A stretch of 64,000 nucleotides of DNA from Psychrobacter lutiphocae DSM 21542 (GCF_000382145.1 NZ_KB907623.1:62001-126000), one strand, 5' to 3'; shown: positions 28,509 through 37,479, counted from the first letter of the stretch. Translations and numbers: made by a program. Notes: generated by a model from the letters alone, not told the origin.

Positions 28509-29372
28509 ATGAGTAAATTAACACTGACCAGTAAAAATCGCTGCTTTAATGGTGAGCAGCACTATTACACTCATCAGTCGAGCACTACCAATTCTGAGAT
28601 GAGCTTTAGTATTTATTTACCCGATGAGGCGCTTGCTGGCAACAGTTGTCCAGCGATTATGTATTTATCTGGCTTAACTTGTAGCCCAGATAACGTTACC
28701 CACAAAGCTCATGCTCAGCAAAAATGCAGCGAGCTTGGGATGGTTTTTATTGCGCCAGACACTTCTCCAAAAGGAGATGATATCGCTGATGATGAACGTT
28801 ACTTTGTCGGTCAAGGGGCTAGCTATTATGTCGATGCAACACAAGTACCTTGGTCAGAGCATTTTAATATGCACAGCTATATCATAGATGAGTTGTATAA
28901 TTTATTGCGTGAGCAGTTCGCAATTAGCAGTGTGGGTATTACTGGGCATTCTATGGGCGGTCATGGGGCGCTGATGTTTGGCTTTAAATATCCAGGCAAG
29001 TTTGTTAGTGTGTCAGCGATTGCGCCTGTGTGTGTCGCAAGCGAATCAGAGTGGGGGCAGGCTGCCTTTGCCGAGTACTTTGGTGCTGACTCTAACCAAG
29101 GTGATAGCGCTTGGTCACAGTATGACGCGGTGACAGCAGTTGAGGATGCTGGCAAGCTGTATCCTTCAATATTGGTAGATCAAGGCGGTGCTGATGACTT
29201 TTATCTGCAAGGTTATTTGCGTCCAGAAACGCTACAACAGGTGTGCCAGAAAGTCGAGCAGCCGTTAACCTTGCGTTACCATGCTGGCTATGATCATGGC
29301 TATTACTATGTCCAAACCGTTATCGAAGATCATATCGAGCACCATTACAATGCGGCAATGTCTTTAGGTTAA
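28509..29372 (+). CDS. fghA: S-formylglutathione hydrolase
   Basis: A serine hydrolase that releases formate and glutathione from S-formylglutathione in formaldehyde detoxification. The nucleophile S148 sits in GITGHSMGGHGAL, the oxyanion region in YLSGLTCSPDN, and the acid/base pair in the C-terminal DQGGADDF and GYDHGYYY segments. It is esterase-D-like and full length at 287 aa. Its usual partner, glutathione-dependent formaldehyde dehydrogenase, is not adjacent; rpe follows after 92 bp. GGAGGCGTT gives a good ribosome site. Confidence 0.93.
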   Translation: MSKLTLTSKNRCFNGEQHYYTHQSSTTNSEMSFSIYLPDEALAGNSCPAIMYLSGLTCSPDNVTHKAHAQQKCSELGMVFIAPDTSPKGDDIADDERYFVGQGASYYVDATQVPWSEHFNMHSYIIDELYNLLREQFAISSVGITGHSMGGHGALMFGFKYPGKFVSVSAIAPVCVASESEWGQAAFAEYFGADSNQGDSAWSQYDAVTAVEDAGKLYPSILVDQGGADDFYLQGYLRPETLQQVCQKVEQPLTLRYHAGYDHGYYYVQTVIEDHIEHHYNAAMSLG

Positions 29373-29464
29373 GATAAAGCGTTTAGCCGCTGTGATAATT
29401 GTTATAATAGTCTTAGTTCTTTATCCCTTTAAATCAAAACTTAAATCAAAAAAAGAGTTTGACT

Positions 29465-30175
29465 ATGAGCCGTACACAGCAAGCAGCCACCAAGTCCAAT
29501 TACTTAATCGCTCCCTCTATTTTATCTGCCGACTTTGCTCGTCTAGGTGAAGAGGTGGATGCGGTATTGGCTGCTGGAGCAGATGTTATCCATTTTGACG
29601 TGATGGATAATCATTATGTGCCCAATTTAACTTTTGGTAGCATGATATGTAAGGCATTGCGCGATTATGGCATTGAGGCACCTATTGACGTGCATTTGAT
29701 GGTAACGCCAGTCGATAGCATGATTGAGCAGTTTTTAGAAGCTGGTGCGAGTATTATTACCTTTCATCCAGAGGCCAGCTTGCATGTGGATCGTTCCTTG
29801 CAGATGATCAAAGATGGTGGCGCTGAGTGTGGCTTGGTATTAAATCCAGCCACGCCTTTGCACCATCTTGATTATGTAATGGATAAGGTTGATCAAATCT
29901 TACTGATGAGTGTGAACCCAGGCTTTGGCGGTCAGTCCTTTATTGACGGTACACTTGAGAAAGTCAGGCAAGTGCGTCAGCGCATTGATGCCAGCGGTCG
30001 AGACATCCGTTTGGAAGTCGATGGCGGTGTCAAAGCCAATAATATCAAAGCCATTGCCGAAGCGGGCGCGGATATGTTTGTCGCTGGTTCCGCTATTTTT
30101 AATCAGCCAGATTACAAGCAGGCCATTGATGCGATGCGCCATGAGTTAAGCCTTGTGGGTGCAACCCAAGTTTAG
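29465..30175 (+). CDS. rpe: Ribulose-phosphate 3-epimerase
   Basis: Interconverts ribulose 5-phosphate and xylulose 5-phosphate in the pentose phosphate pathway. TIM-barrel signatures are [28 protein letters not shown] (metal-binding His and Asp), [16 protein letters not shown] and the second catalytic aspartate in LEVDGGV. ATG 29465 is chosen over the in-frame TTG at 29459; AAAGAG at 29452-29457 serves it, giving 236 aa. A small membrane-protein gene follows 18 bp downstream, probably in the same transcript. Confidence 0.95.
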   Translation: MSRTQQAATKSNYLIAPSILSADFARLGEEVDAVLAAGADVIHFDVMDNHYVPNLTFGSMICKALRDYGIEAPIDVHLMVTPVDSMIEQFLEAGASIITFHPEASLHVDRSLQMIKDGGAECGLVLNPATPLHHLDYVMDKVDQILLMSVNPGFGGQSFIDGTLEKVRQVRQRIDASGRDIRLEVDGGVKANNIKAIAEAGADMFVAGSAIFNQPDYKQAIDAMRHELSLVGATQV

Positions 30176-30193
30176 TCGATAATAAGTGATGTT

Positions 30194-30529
30194 ATGAGTA
30201 ATAATAATTTAGAGCAACAGGCAAGCCCAAAAAACTCGCCAAGCTTAATTCCCAAAGGCGTCACCATTGGCTTGGCTCTGTTTGCATTGGTGTTAAGCTT
30301 GGCAGGTTATGTGTTTCGCTTACTGGCTGGTGATCCGTTGGCGGATGTTATCCGTCATGCGTCAGTGTTAGTGCCTTTGTTTGTGGTCGTTATCCCTGTC
30401 GGCTTTTGGCTGGGTTCAGTTATTATGAATAAAGTCAAAGGCATGCACATCCAACGCCGTAATGCGTTAACCCTAGGCTGGCTAATTTCTTGTGTCACCA
30501 TGCTGTGGTTTATGGGTGCATACAGCTAG
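30194..30529 (+). CDS. Small membrane protein of unknown function
   Basis: A 111-aa protein with three hydrophobic segments (about residues 22-45, 57-77 and 92-109) and a polar N-terminus of about 20 residues. No known family was recognised. It starts 18 bp after rpe and is followed 50 bp later by another small membrane protein, suggesting an rpe-linked unit. Between segments 2 and 3 is a basic loop (NKVKGMHIQRRN), consistent with a cytoplasmic face. Real coding is supported by codon pattern and spacing, not by homology. Confidence 0.6.
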   Translation: MSNNNLEQQASPKNSPSLIPKGVTIGLALFALVLSLAGYVFRLLAGDPLADVIRHASVLVPLFVVVIPVGFWLGSVIMNKVKGMHIQRRNALTLGWLISCVTMLWFMGAYS

Positions 30530-30579
30530 TTTCGTTACGTTAACAGCAGCCTGTTGCTACAACTAAAAAAGGAACCAAT

Positions 30580-30891
30580 TTGTCCCTATTTGATCGCCAT
30601 TCATTTTATTATCCGTATCCACAAAATATCCCTAAAGGCTTAATTAAAGCGTTAGTCATTGCTTGTTTACTGATGGGGTTGTCTGGCTTACGTCACGCCC
30701 CAGGTTGGCAAGGCTGGCTGGCTGTCTTTGAGCAATGGCTGTTGATGCTGATTATTTTTCCTTGCGCCACTGCTGTGGTGGCGGTACCGTTTAAATATCG
30801 AGATCCAAGCTTTGAGCTAAAGAACGCTTATTATTTAGGTATGTTTGTGGCATTGCTTTTTACCCTTGCCAAATTGCGTTATTGGCGCTAA
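30580..30891 (+). CDS. Small membrane protein of unknown function, TTG start
   Basis: A 103-aa protein with three hydrophobic segments (about residues 23-40, 48-70 and 84-100). The start appears to be TTG 30580, served by AAAGGAACC six bases upstream; no ATG of suitable position exists, and the next residues MSLFDRHSFYYPYPQ form a tyrosine-rich N-terminus. No family was recognised. Like the preceding gene it may be co-transcribed with rpe. The reading is moderately secure. Confidence 0.55.
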   Translation: MSLFDRHSFYYPYPQNIPKGLIKALVIACLLMGLSGLRHAPGWQGWLAVFEQWLLMLIIFPCATAVVAVPFKYRDPSFELKNAYYLGMFVALLFTLAKLRYWR

Positions 30892-30951
30892 ATCAATCGC
30901 TAAATTGTTTTTTTAGCGCTTGCTTATATTCGGTTTTTTTAGCAATATATT

Positions 30952-31085
30952 TAGGACTTACGCACGAGTGGATATAATGGCAACTGCAAATCATTTATGA
31001 ATCCTCTGAAGGTAGAGTCAGACGCTCCATAAATAATAACCAGTCGCTTTTAAAGCCTTGAAACCGTATTTTTGCGTAAGTCCTA
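30952..31085. repeat. MITE family B, copy 2
   Basis: A 134-bp element with ends GGACTTACGCA and TGCGTAAGTCC as inverted repeats and flanking TA on each side. The body matches 16680-16813 closely. It lies downstream of the small membrane genes. Confidence 0.87.
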
Positions 31086-31196
31086 ATATTTTGTTGTAGT
31101 AAGTTGTTGCAACTCATTGCAACAATTCAGGCTTGAAATTAAGCATCAAAGCGTCCATTGTAATAGATACACAAGCCAATTCGAGGTAAAATAAGT

Positions 31197-31529
31197 ATGG
31201 TGTTTGATTCTAAAAAAGATAAGTTTGACACTGAAATGGACACAGAAACCAGTGAGCGCCGTACGCGTCAAAGCTCGGGATTTGTACAAGAGACTGTGCT
31301 TGAGCTGGTTGAAAATGATCAAGGTCAAATTGTACTACGTGATGCAGCGGATACAGATGAGCCGCTAGTTACTATTGATTTTTCAAGTAAAGTAAAAGAC
31401 ATACTAGGTAGTGATGCCCAATTCATTGGACATAAGATGATTCATGCTGCTATCCAAGAAGTAATGCAGCGTCAAGTCAGTCTCTGGCATGCCAATGTCT
31501 TTGATGAAGAGCCAGAGCACTTTAGCTAG
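31197..31529 (+). CDS. Conserved-looking acidic protein of unknown function
   Basis: A 110-aa soluble, acidic protein with no membrane segment. The N-terminal 30 residues are charged and probably flexible; residues 30-110 look folded, with alternating strand-like text (ETVLELVENDQGQIVLRD) and a C-terminal helix (MIHAAIQEVMQRQVSL). The family was not identified. GAGGT nine bases before the ATG is a reasonable ribosome site. The gene is isolated between MITE B and repeat A. Confidence 0.65.
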   Translation: MVFDSKKDKFDTEMDTETSERRTRQSSGFVQETVLELVENDQGQIVLRDAADTDEPLVTIDFSSKVKDILGSDAQFIGHKMIHAAIQEVMQRQVSLWHANVFDEEPEHFS

Positions 31530-31627
31530 AATTTTTTGAGCTAAACTTTATTAGCTACTAAATTTTATTAGCTTCTAAACTTTATTAGTTACTTTGGTAA
31601 TAGTCAATAGTGACTGCTAATTAAGTT

Positions 31628-31731
31628 ATACCTTTTCTAAAAAACAACCTATCTTTGTCAAACTCGTTGAACCTACTGTATGTAGCGTTTGTACTCGTTT
31701 TCCTCGATAGCTTAATTTTTAGATTTGGTAT
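31628..31731. repeat. Dispersed repeat family A, copy 2
   Basis: A 104-bp copy, starting ATACCTTTTCT and ending AGATTTGGTAT, with the same core as copies at 12377 and 46568. It lacks the internal duplication seen in copy 1. It lies between the acidic-protein gene and the rpmG terminator. Confidence 0.88.
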
Positions 31732-31770
31732 TAAATCTAACAGCTAATCTAATAAAAAATCAGCAAACAA

Positions 31771-31813
31771 AAAGAAAGAGGCTGGTTATCACTGATAACC
31801 GGCCTCTTTCTTT
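31771..31813 (-). terminator. Strong bidirectional terminator after rpmG
   Basis: A 20-bp stem (AAAGAAAGAGGC..GGTTATC with its inverse, one G-T position) has a 3-nt loop and A/T-rich flanks. It is placed to end the rpmB-rpmG transcript on the minus strand. Confidence 0.88.
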
Positions 31814-31887
31814 GTTCTAAAACCAAAAAGCTTCTAAAATTAATAAGCTTTTAAAGTGAATAAGCGATACGCTTACTCAGTAATAAA

Positions 31888-32043
31888 TTACTTGATTTTA
31901 GCTTCTTTGAAGATTACATGCTTGCGTACTTTAGGATCAAACTTTTTGATCTCCATTTTGCCAGGCATAGTACGTTTGTTTTTGGTAGTGGTGTAGAAGT
32001 AACCAGTACCTGCAGTAGATACCAACTTGATCTTGTCTCTCAT
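31888..32043 (-). CDS. rpmG: Ribosomal protein bL33
   Basis: A 51-aa basic large-subunit protein. The translation begins [20 protein letters not shown] and ends with [29 protein letters not shown] in the middle is diagnostic. No zinc-binding CxxC pairs are present, so it is the zinc-independent C-minus form. It lies 80 bp downstream of rpmB on the minus strand, the usual order, and ends at a strong terminator. Confidence 0.96.
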   Translation of the reverse strand: MRDKIKLVSTAGTGYFYTTTKNKRTMPGKMEIKKFDPKVRKHVIFKEAKIK

Positions 32044-32123
32044 GATGCTTTCCTATTAAATTATAAAAGTAAGAGGCTGTAATAATTAATGAATGACAGC
32101 CATCTTGTTAGCCGATTAGATGA

Positions 32124-32360
32124 CTATACTTTTTCACCTTTGGCACGTAAATCAGCAAGCACTTTATCAATGCCATGCTTATCAATAATACGCAAACCTT
32201 TAGTAGAAACGCGAAGACGGACAAAACGGTTTTCTGACTCTACCCAAAAACGATGGTTATGTAGATTTGGTAAAAAGCGACGACGGGTTCTGTTCAGCGC
32301 ATGCGAAACATTGTTACCCACCTGAGGGCGCTTTCCTGTCACTTGACATACTCGAGACAT
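32124..32360 (-). CDS. rpmB: Ribosomal protein bL28
   Basis: A 78-aa large-subunit protein. [20 protein letters not shown] at the N-terminus and [15 protein letters not shown] are characteristic. The single cysteine means it is the zinc-free form, consistent with its partner L33. It is the first gene of rpmB-rpmG. The plus-strand open frame across the same stretch is a shadow. The 517 bp upstream (32361-32877) hold the promoter region and, at the left end of the DUF559 gene, a palindromic repeat. Confidence 0.97.
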   Translation of the reverse strand: MSRVCQVTGKRPQVGNNVSHALNRTRRRFLPNLHNHRFWVESENRFVRLRVSTKGLRIIDKHGIDKVLADLRAKGEKV

Positions 32361-32809
32361 GACGGACTCCTAATAAAGTTGTAAGGCATCAGTTGTGGCA
32401 TGTAAATCATGCCAGAATAATAGATTGCCTTAACTACTCAAGATAACGAATCACAATGCGGTTATGGACACATAGGACTGAAACTTGAATAAAATGTTAA
32501 CAGAAAATTATTGGCCAGCCCTTTAATCGCCACAACAAATAAAGGGGAACCATGATAAAATTTTTAAGGGCGTATTTATACCACAGAAATGGTATTTTTT
32601 CAAATCAATTATCCCGCTATTATCGCACAACTTAGCGCAAACGTTAAGTAAAAACCGATAAATAATAACAAAGCTCACAACTTAGCCCACAGCGACCGCT
32701 AAAAATGGGTTGTTTTTTAATTGAGATGTTAATTATAGGCTACAGCTACAGCACCAGCTAGCCAATGAAGGCAGTTCTAACTTCTTCTACTATCTTGCTT
32801 GGCTAAATC

Positions 32810-32877
32810 AAAAATCCCCCTTTGAAAAGGGGAACTTGTAATCTTTGAAGATTATTGCATGGTTGGAGGTGGTTTTT
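32810..32877. repeat. Palindromic repeat module D, left of DUF559 gene
   Basis: AAAAATCCCCC then TTTGAAAAGGGGAACTTG forms a hairpin with C-rich and G-rich arms, and the segment ends GGTTGGAGGTGGTTTTTTTA against the DUF559 stop codon. Similar text occurs on the other side of the gene and at 56866-57024. The T run could end transcription of plus-strand messages. Confidence 0.75.
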
Positions 32878-33237
32878 TTACAAGCGACTGCGTATAACAC
32901 TCTCAATATGACTAATGACATCAATGGTCTGTGTCAATATTCGCTTATTTTTATATCGTAGCGTTAACAAGCCGATATCTTGTAAACAATTATCTCGGTT
33001 AATATCTGCTTCTAACCCTTGTTTTGTGTAGTGTTGATGGCCATCACATTCTATGATCAGTTTGGCGGATGGGCAGTAAAAGTCAACAATAAAATTAAGT
33101 ATTGGACGTTGGCGATAAAACTGTGCCTTTGCTATTTGTTTTTTACGTAGTTTTGACCACAATAGGCGCTCAGCATCAGTTTGATTACTACGTAATGTCC
33201 GTGCTGGCAGTTTTAAATTATTATTGTACTTTGGCAT
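32878..33237 (-). CDS. DUF559-domain protein (Vsr/PD-(D/E)XK nuclease-like fold)
   Basis: A 119-aa protein almost wholly made of one DUF559 domain. The conserved RTLRSNQTDAERLLWSKLR opens it, FYRQRPILNFIVDFYC provides the aspartate, and LIIECDGHQH supplies the E-x-D/H segment of the restriction-endonuclease-like active site. Such proteins are presumed nucleases; a biological role is not established. The gene is bounded on both sides by C-rich/G-rich palindromes of one family, with little other flanking sequence, so it may travel with or depend on those repeats. It starts at ATG 33237. Confidence 0.87.
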   Translation of the reverse strand: MPKYNNNLKLPARTLRSNQTDAERLLWSKLRKKQIAKAQFYRQRPILNFIVDFYCPSAKLIIECDGHQHYTKQGLEADINRDNCLQDIGLLTLRYKNKRILTQTIDVISHIESVIRSRL

Positions 33238-33276
33238 AAAAATCCTTTTTTAAGCTAAGTCTGGTCTTGTGAGCAT

Positions 33277-33377
33277 AAAATACCCCTAAATTCTGATAAG
33301 GGGGACTTGCGACCTTTGCATATACTTCGCAAGATAGCTCCCTTCCTTTTCCAAAGGAAGGGTTGGGGATGGATTTT
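33277..33377. repeat. Palindromic repeat module D, right of DUF559 gene
   Basis: AAAATACCCCTAAATTC with AAGGGGGACTTGC forms one weak palindrome. A perfect hairpin CCCTTCCTTT / AAAGGAAGGG with a 3-nt loop follows at 33340-33362, then TTGGGGATGGATTTTT. The same parts, rearranged, occur at 56866-57024. Confidence 0.75.
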
Positions 33378-33418
33378 TGTTGTTAGCTTGTTAGCCAGAG
33401 GGTTTTGTTAAGCATTAA

Positions 33419-34216
33419 CTAGCCTGCTATGAGCATCTCAAGTACGAACTTACTACCGATAAAGCCGATTGCCAATAAGATAAATGCCAAAATAGTCATG
33501 TTCGCTGCTCGGCGACCACGCCAGCCATATTTCCAGTGACCGACCAATAGCGCACCAAATAACAGCCAAGAAATAACGCTAAATACTGTCTTATGAACGA
33601 TGTGCTGCCCCAATAGATCATTGACATAAACAAATCCAACTGCCAGTGCAATCGTTAGGATAGTAAATCCAACCAAAATCATATCAAATAACAGCGATTC
33701 CATACTTTGCAGAGATGGTAGTTTATCAACCCAGACTCGGTGATTGGATTTACGTTTGAGCTCTCGAATCTGAAACCGGACAATAAGCGCTTGCAACGCT
33801 GCCATCAACAGCATACAGTAAGCGGCAATGGATAATATAATATGCAGCTCAAGACCAGCGCTGATATCTGGCAATGGCGCATAAGGAGCGATGCCAAAGT
33901 AACCAAGGCTTAATCCAATCATGGCTAAAGGTGTCGCAAAAATACCGAGGCTTAATACAGGGCGGTAAAAGCTAAACATGACATAAAATAGGGTAAAATA
34001 AAAACAAATCAGGCTGGCTGTGTTAAATAGGTTAAAATTAAGGCCATACAAGGTATAGATATTTGGATATAAACAGATAGCATGGGCGACTAAAGCGACC
34101 AATAGCATGCCAATAGTGAAGCCCTTGGCAATGGGCTTCATCCTAAGTAGTGCCCAGATAAGATGAAAGCTAACCAGGGCGTAAGCGATCAGTGCGATGA
34201 GGTATGCGAGCAACAC
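33419..34216 (-). CDS. ypjD: CcsA/HemX-like cytochrome c assembly-family membrane protein
   Basis: A polytopic inner-membrane protein of 265 aa with about eight hydrophobic segments. LHIILSIAAYCMLLMAALQA and HKTVFSVISWLLFGALLVGHWKYGWRGRRA are typical of the cytochrome C assembly (CcsA/HemX) family, with conserved His in each. It resembles YpjD, which lies divergently beside ffh in many gammaproteobacteria, as here. The exact role is unknown; involvement in heme or cation handling is suggested for the family. The start is GTG 34216, with GGGGAT upstream. Confidence 0.82.
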   Translation of the reverse strand: MLLAYLIALIAYALVSFHLIWALLRMKPIAKGFTIGMLLVALVAHAICLYPNIYTLYGLNFNLFNTASLICFYFTLFYVMFSFYRPVLSLGIFATPLAMIGLSLGYFGIAPYAPLPDISAGLELHIILSIAAYCMLLMAALQALIVRFQIRELKRKSNHRVWVDKLPSLQSMESLLFDMILVGFTILTIALAVGFVYVNDLLGQHIVHKTVFSVISWLLFGALLVGHWKYGWRGRRAANMTILAFILLAIGFIGSKFVLEMLIAG

Positions 34217-34656
34217 GGTGATTTGATCCCCAAATAAATCGAGTTAACAGATTAGGCCGTATAATGTCTGATATGCTATTCTGTAAAGCTAATCTTGACC
34301 TGTGATAGGCTTGTGTGCTGCTAGAGTTAAAAGATACTTATGGACAGTCAGTCTCTAATCTGTCAAAAATCGTTTTTTATCAACGTTTAGCAATACTGCC
34401 TACTGATAGATAAAACAGTGTAATAGATAGAACAGCGACAGCACTAGCGATGGTAAAATCACAGACAATAAAAGCCTAAGATGCTAATTTAACATAGAAT
34501 GACTCTTATTTGCGATTGTTATTGATGCTTATGTGATATTTAAGCTTTATCATTTTGTGTAGAGCGATAATAGCGGACTTGACATTGTCTACGGACAACC
34601 GATTTAATTAACCAACTCATTTAATTAACTAACTAACGAAAGATTGAGAAGCCTTT

Positions 34657-36195
34657 ATGTTTGATACTTTAACCGAACGACTTTCTGGCAGCCTGCGTAA
34701 GATTTCAGGCACAGGTCAATTAACCGAAGATAATATTAAAGATACGTTGCGTGAAGTGCGTATGGCACTGCTTGAAGCCGATGTGGCGTTACCGATCACT
34801 CGTGACTTTGTGAAGCGTGTTAAAGAAAAGGCGCTGGGTCAAGAAGTACTAAAAGAATTGGCACCAGGTCAAGCCTTCGTCAAAATCGTCTATGACGAAC
34901 TAACAGAAATGATGGGCAGTGCCAATCAGCAGCTTGAAATGACAGGTAAGCCGCCGATTGTCTATTTACTCGCTGGTTTGCAAGGTGCAGGTAAGACGAC
35001 CACTGCTGGTAAGCTTGCTAAGTACTTGCAAGAGCGTCACAAAAAGAAGGTCATGTTGGTCTCAGCTGACGTCTATCGCCCTGCTGCAATCAAGCAGCTA
35101 GAGCAGGTAGCAGGTCAGGTCAACGCTAAGTTTGTCAACTCAAGCACAGACGAAAATCCAATCGATATTGCCAAACGAGCCATTGAAGAAGCTAAAATTC
35201 AATATCAAGATATCTTGATCATCGATACCGCTGGTCGCCTACATATCGATGAAGAGATGATGGATGAGATTAAGGCGCTAACCGCTGCTGCCAATCCGTC
35301 AGAAACTCTGTTCGTTGTTGACTCGATGACCGGTCAAGATGCGGCCAACACTGCCAAAGCCTTTAATGACGCCTTGCCTTTAACCGGTGTCATCTTGACC
35401 AAGACTGACGGTGATGCGCGTGGTGGTGCTGCGCTATCGGTACGTGCCATTACAGAGAAGCCGATTAAATTCTTAGGCCGTGGTGAGAAGCTTGATGCAC
35501 TTGAGCCGTTCCATCCTGAGCGTATTGCGCAACGTATCTTGGGCATGGGTGACGTCTTAAGTTTGGTTGAAGAAGTCGAGCAAAAGATTGACCGCGATAA
35601 AGCCGAAAAAATGGCGAAAAAAATCCAAAAAGGCGGTGATTTTGACCTTGAGGATTTGCTAACCCAGTTCCAACAAATGAAAAATATGGGCGGCATGGCT
35701 GGCTTCTTAGATAAGATGCCAGGCATGAGTGGTGCAGGTGTCAAAGAGGCACTAGAAGAAGCTAAGCCAGAAGAAAAAGTAAAAGAGATGGAAGCGCTGA
35801 TCAACTCGATGACCCCTTATGAGCGCAAAAACCCAGATAAGATTAACCCAAGCCGTAAGCGCCGTATTGCCGCTGGCTCTGGTAAACAGGTTCAAGACAT
35901 TAACCGTCTGCTTAAACAGCATAAGCAAATGGCAAAAATGATGAAAATGTTGTCTAAGCCAGAAGGTTTGGGCAAAATGATGAAAGCAGTCCAAAGCCTA
36001 ACTGGTATGGGGGGCGGCGCAGGTGGCGGTGGTCCACTGTTTGGTGGTGGTGCTAAACCTGCTGGCAAAAAAGGTGCTGGTGCTATGCCTCCATTTGGTT
36101 TAGATCCAAACAATATGCCTAGCAAAGAAGATATGGAGCGCCAAATGAAAGATTTGGAAAAACAGCTGCCACCTGATTTTAAGAAGCGTTTTTAA
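34657..36195 (+). CDS. ffh: Signal recognition particle protein Ffh (SRP54)
   Basis: The GTPase of the signal recognition particle, which binds 4.5S RNA and signal peptides and targets membrane proteins to FtsY. The N domain covers about residues 1-90 and the G domain 100-290, with G1 GLQGAGKTTT, G3 DTAGRL and G4 TKTDGDARGG. The methionine-rich M domain, with RKRRIAAGSG for RNA binding, covers 330-450. The C-terminal 60 residues are an unusual glycine-rich extension, making 512 aa compared with about 450. The 440 bp to ypjD (34217-34656) is a shared upstream region with no recognised site. Confidence 0.96.
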   Translation: MFDTLTERLSGSLRKISGTGQLTEDNIKDTLREVRMALLEADVALPITRDFVKRVKEKALGQEVLKELAPGQAFVKIVYDELTEMMGSANQQLEMTGKPPIVYLLAGLQGAGKTTTAGKLAKYLQERHKKKVMLVSADVYRPAAIKQLEQVAGQVNAKFVNSSTDENPIDIAKRAIEEAKIQYQDILIIDTAGRLHIDEEMMDEIKALTAAANPSETLFVVDSMTGQDAANTAKAFNDALPLTGVILTKTDGDARGGAALSVRAITEKPIKFLGRGEKLDALEPFHPERIAQRILGMGDVLSLVEEVEQKIDRDKAEKMAKKIQKGGDFDLEDLLTQFQQMKNMGGMAGFLDKMPGMSGAGVKEALEEAKPEEKVKEMEALINSMTPYERKNPDKINPSRKRRIAAGSGKQVQDINRLLKQHKQMAKMMKMLSKPEGLGKMMKAVQSLTGMGGGAGGGGPLFGGGAKPAGKKGAGAMPPFGLDPNNMPSKEDMERQMKDLEKQLPPDFKKRF

Positions 36196-36236
36196 TCTAA
36201 ACCGATAAATATTGAATATTGATAGGTTATAAAAAC

Positions 36237-36270
36237 AAAAAGCTAAGCCAGACACTGGCTTAGCTTTTTT
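36237..36270 (+). terminator. Terminator after ffh
   Basis: The arms AAAAGCTAAGCCA and TGGCTTAGCTTTT pair perfectly around a 5-nt loop and run into Ts. Confidence 0.9.
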
Positions 36271-36337
36271 AGTTTAACTAAACCATAATCAATTACTGAG
36301 TATAACTCTTATAAATATTTCTTCCTAGCAGTTCAAT

Positions 36338-37270
36338 TTACTTTGCTTTATCTCTGCCTACAAAGAAGTTCGCAACCAGTGCTCCGCTGAAGTTATGCCA
36401 AACACTAAATACCGCACTCGGTAAACTGGCGGCAGGATTAAAGTAAGTAGCAGCCAGAGCCGCACCCAATCCAGAGTTTTGCATACCCACCTCAACCATA
36501 ATCGCACGGCGCTGAGCTTCACTAAAGCCGCTAATACGAGCAATCAAATAACCCAAGGTATAACCGATACAGTTGTGTAGGGCCACTACGATAAACACCA
36601 ACACGCCACTGGTTAGAATAGTTTCTCTAGAGGCAGCAACCACTGCAGCTATGATTATGGCAATACCAACCACTGAGACTATGGGTAAGATATCGTTGGC
36701 AATTTGAACTTTTTTACCCAATAGCTTATTGAATAATAGACCTAGTATGATGGGAATAATGACCATTTTGGTGATGGATATCATCATGCTGGCAAGGTCT
36801 ATTTCGATTAATTGTCCGGCAAATACTTTAAGTAGAATAGGAGTGAGTATGGGGGCAAGTAAAGTTGAAATTGCTGTAATGGAGACACTTAATGCCACAT
36901 CTCCTTTGGCTAAAAAAGTAATAACATTGCTAGAAGTGCCACCAGGACAACAACCTACTAATATCAAACCAACGGCAACTAGGGGATCAAGATGGAATAT
37001 TACCGTCAGTAAATAGGCAATTAACGGCATTAGGGTAAACTGGGCTAATAGTCCAACCACTACCAATTTAGGACGCTTTACTATTTCAGCAAAGTCAGAT
37101 GTTTTCAGCGTAATTCCCATTCCAAACATAATTATGCCAAGTATAGGCACAATAAACTTAGATAATGAAGCAAAAAATTCAGGAAAAATAAACCCTAATA
37201 TAGCGCTTACCAATGCCCATATGGCAAACGTTTTTCCTATCCATTGTGAGGCTTTGACTATTGCTTGCAT
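36338..37270 (-). CDS. Bile-acid:sodium symporter family transporter
   Basis: A 310-aa inner-membrane protein with about nine to ten hydrophobic helices. VGLILVGCCPGGTSSNVITFLAKGD is the BASS family's discontinuous-helix signature, and VGMQNSGLGAALA marks the second crossing helix. Bacterial members carry organic anions, keto-pantoate-like acids or sulfonated compounds with sodium; bile acid is unlikely to be the substrate here. ATG 37270 is preceded by AGGAGTTAG. It lies upstream of nothing recognisable and converges with ffh. Confidence 0.88.
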   Translation of the reverse strand: MQAIVKASQWIGKTFAIWALVSAILGFIFPEFFASLSKFIVPILGIIMFGMGITLKTSDFAEIVKRPKLVVVGLLAQFTLMPLIAYLLTVIFHLDPLVAVGLILVGCCPGGTSSNVITFLAKGDVALSVSITAISTLLAPILTPILLKVFAGQLIEIDLASMMISITKMVIIPIILGLLFNKLLGKKVQIANDILPIVSVVGIAIIIAAVVAASRETILTSGVLVFIVVALHNCIGYTLGYLIARISGFSEAQRRAIMVEVGMQNSGLGAALAATYFNPAASLPSAVFSVWHNFSGALVANFFVGRDKAK

Positions 37271-37479
37271 GTACTAACTCCTGTCCTTTGGTTAATAGAT
37301 TCTAATTAGAAGTATAAAAGTATCATATACACTTAATGAGAATCATAAAAGTTAATTATATTTCAATTAACCAAACCAACAGTTATGTGTCGGATTTAGG
37401 AGTTTTATTATCTGTGGGATTTGCCATCTTTCAAATATGCCAGTAATGATATGTATAAATTTAAGTCATTCAAGCCCCC

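Noticed and set aside
32089-32325. Plus-strand 78-aa ORF
   Set aside because: It is a shadow of rpmB, which is unmistakable on the other strand.
32552-32635. 28-codon small ORF with an AAGGGGAACC site upstream
   Set aside because: It has a good-looking start but no similarity, it lies between unrelated genes, and this length is expected by chance.
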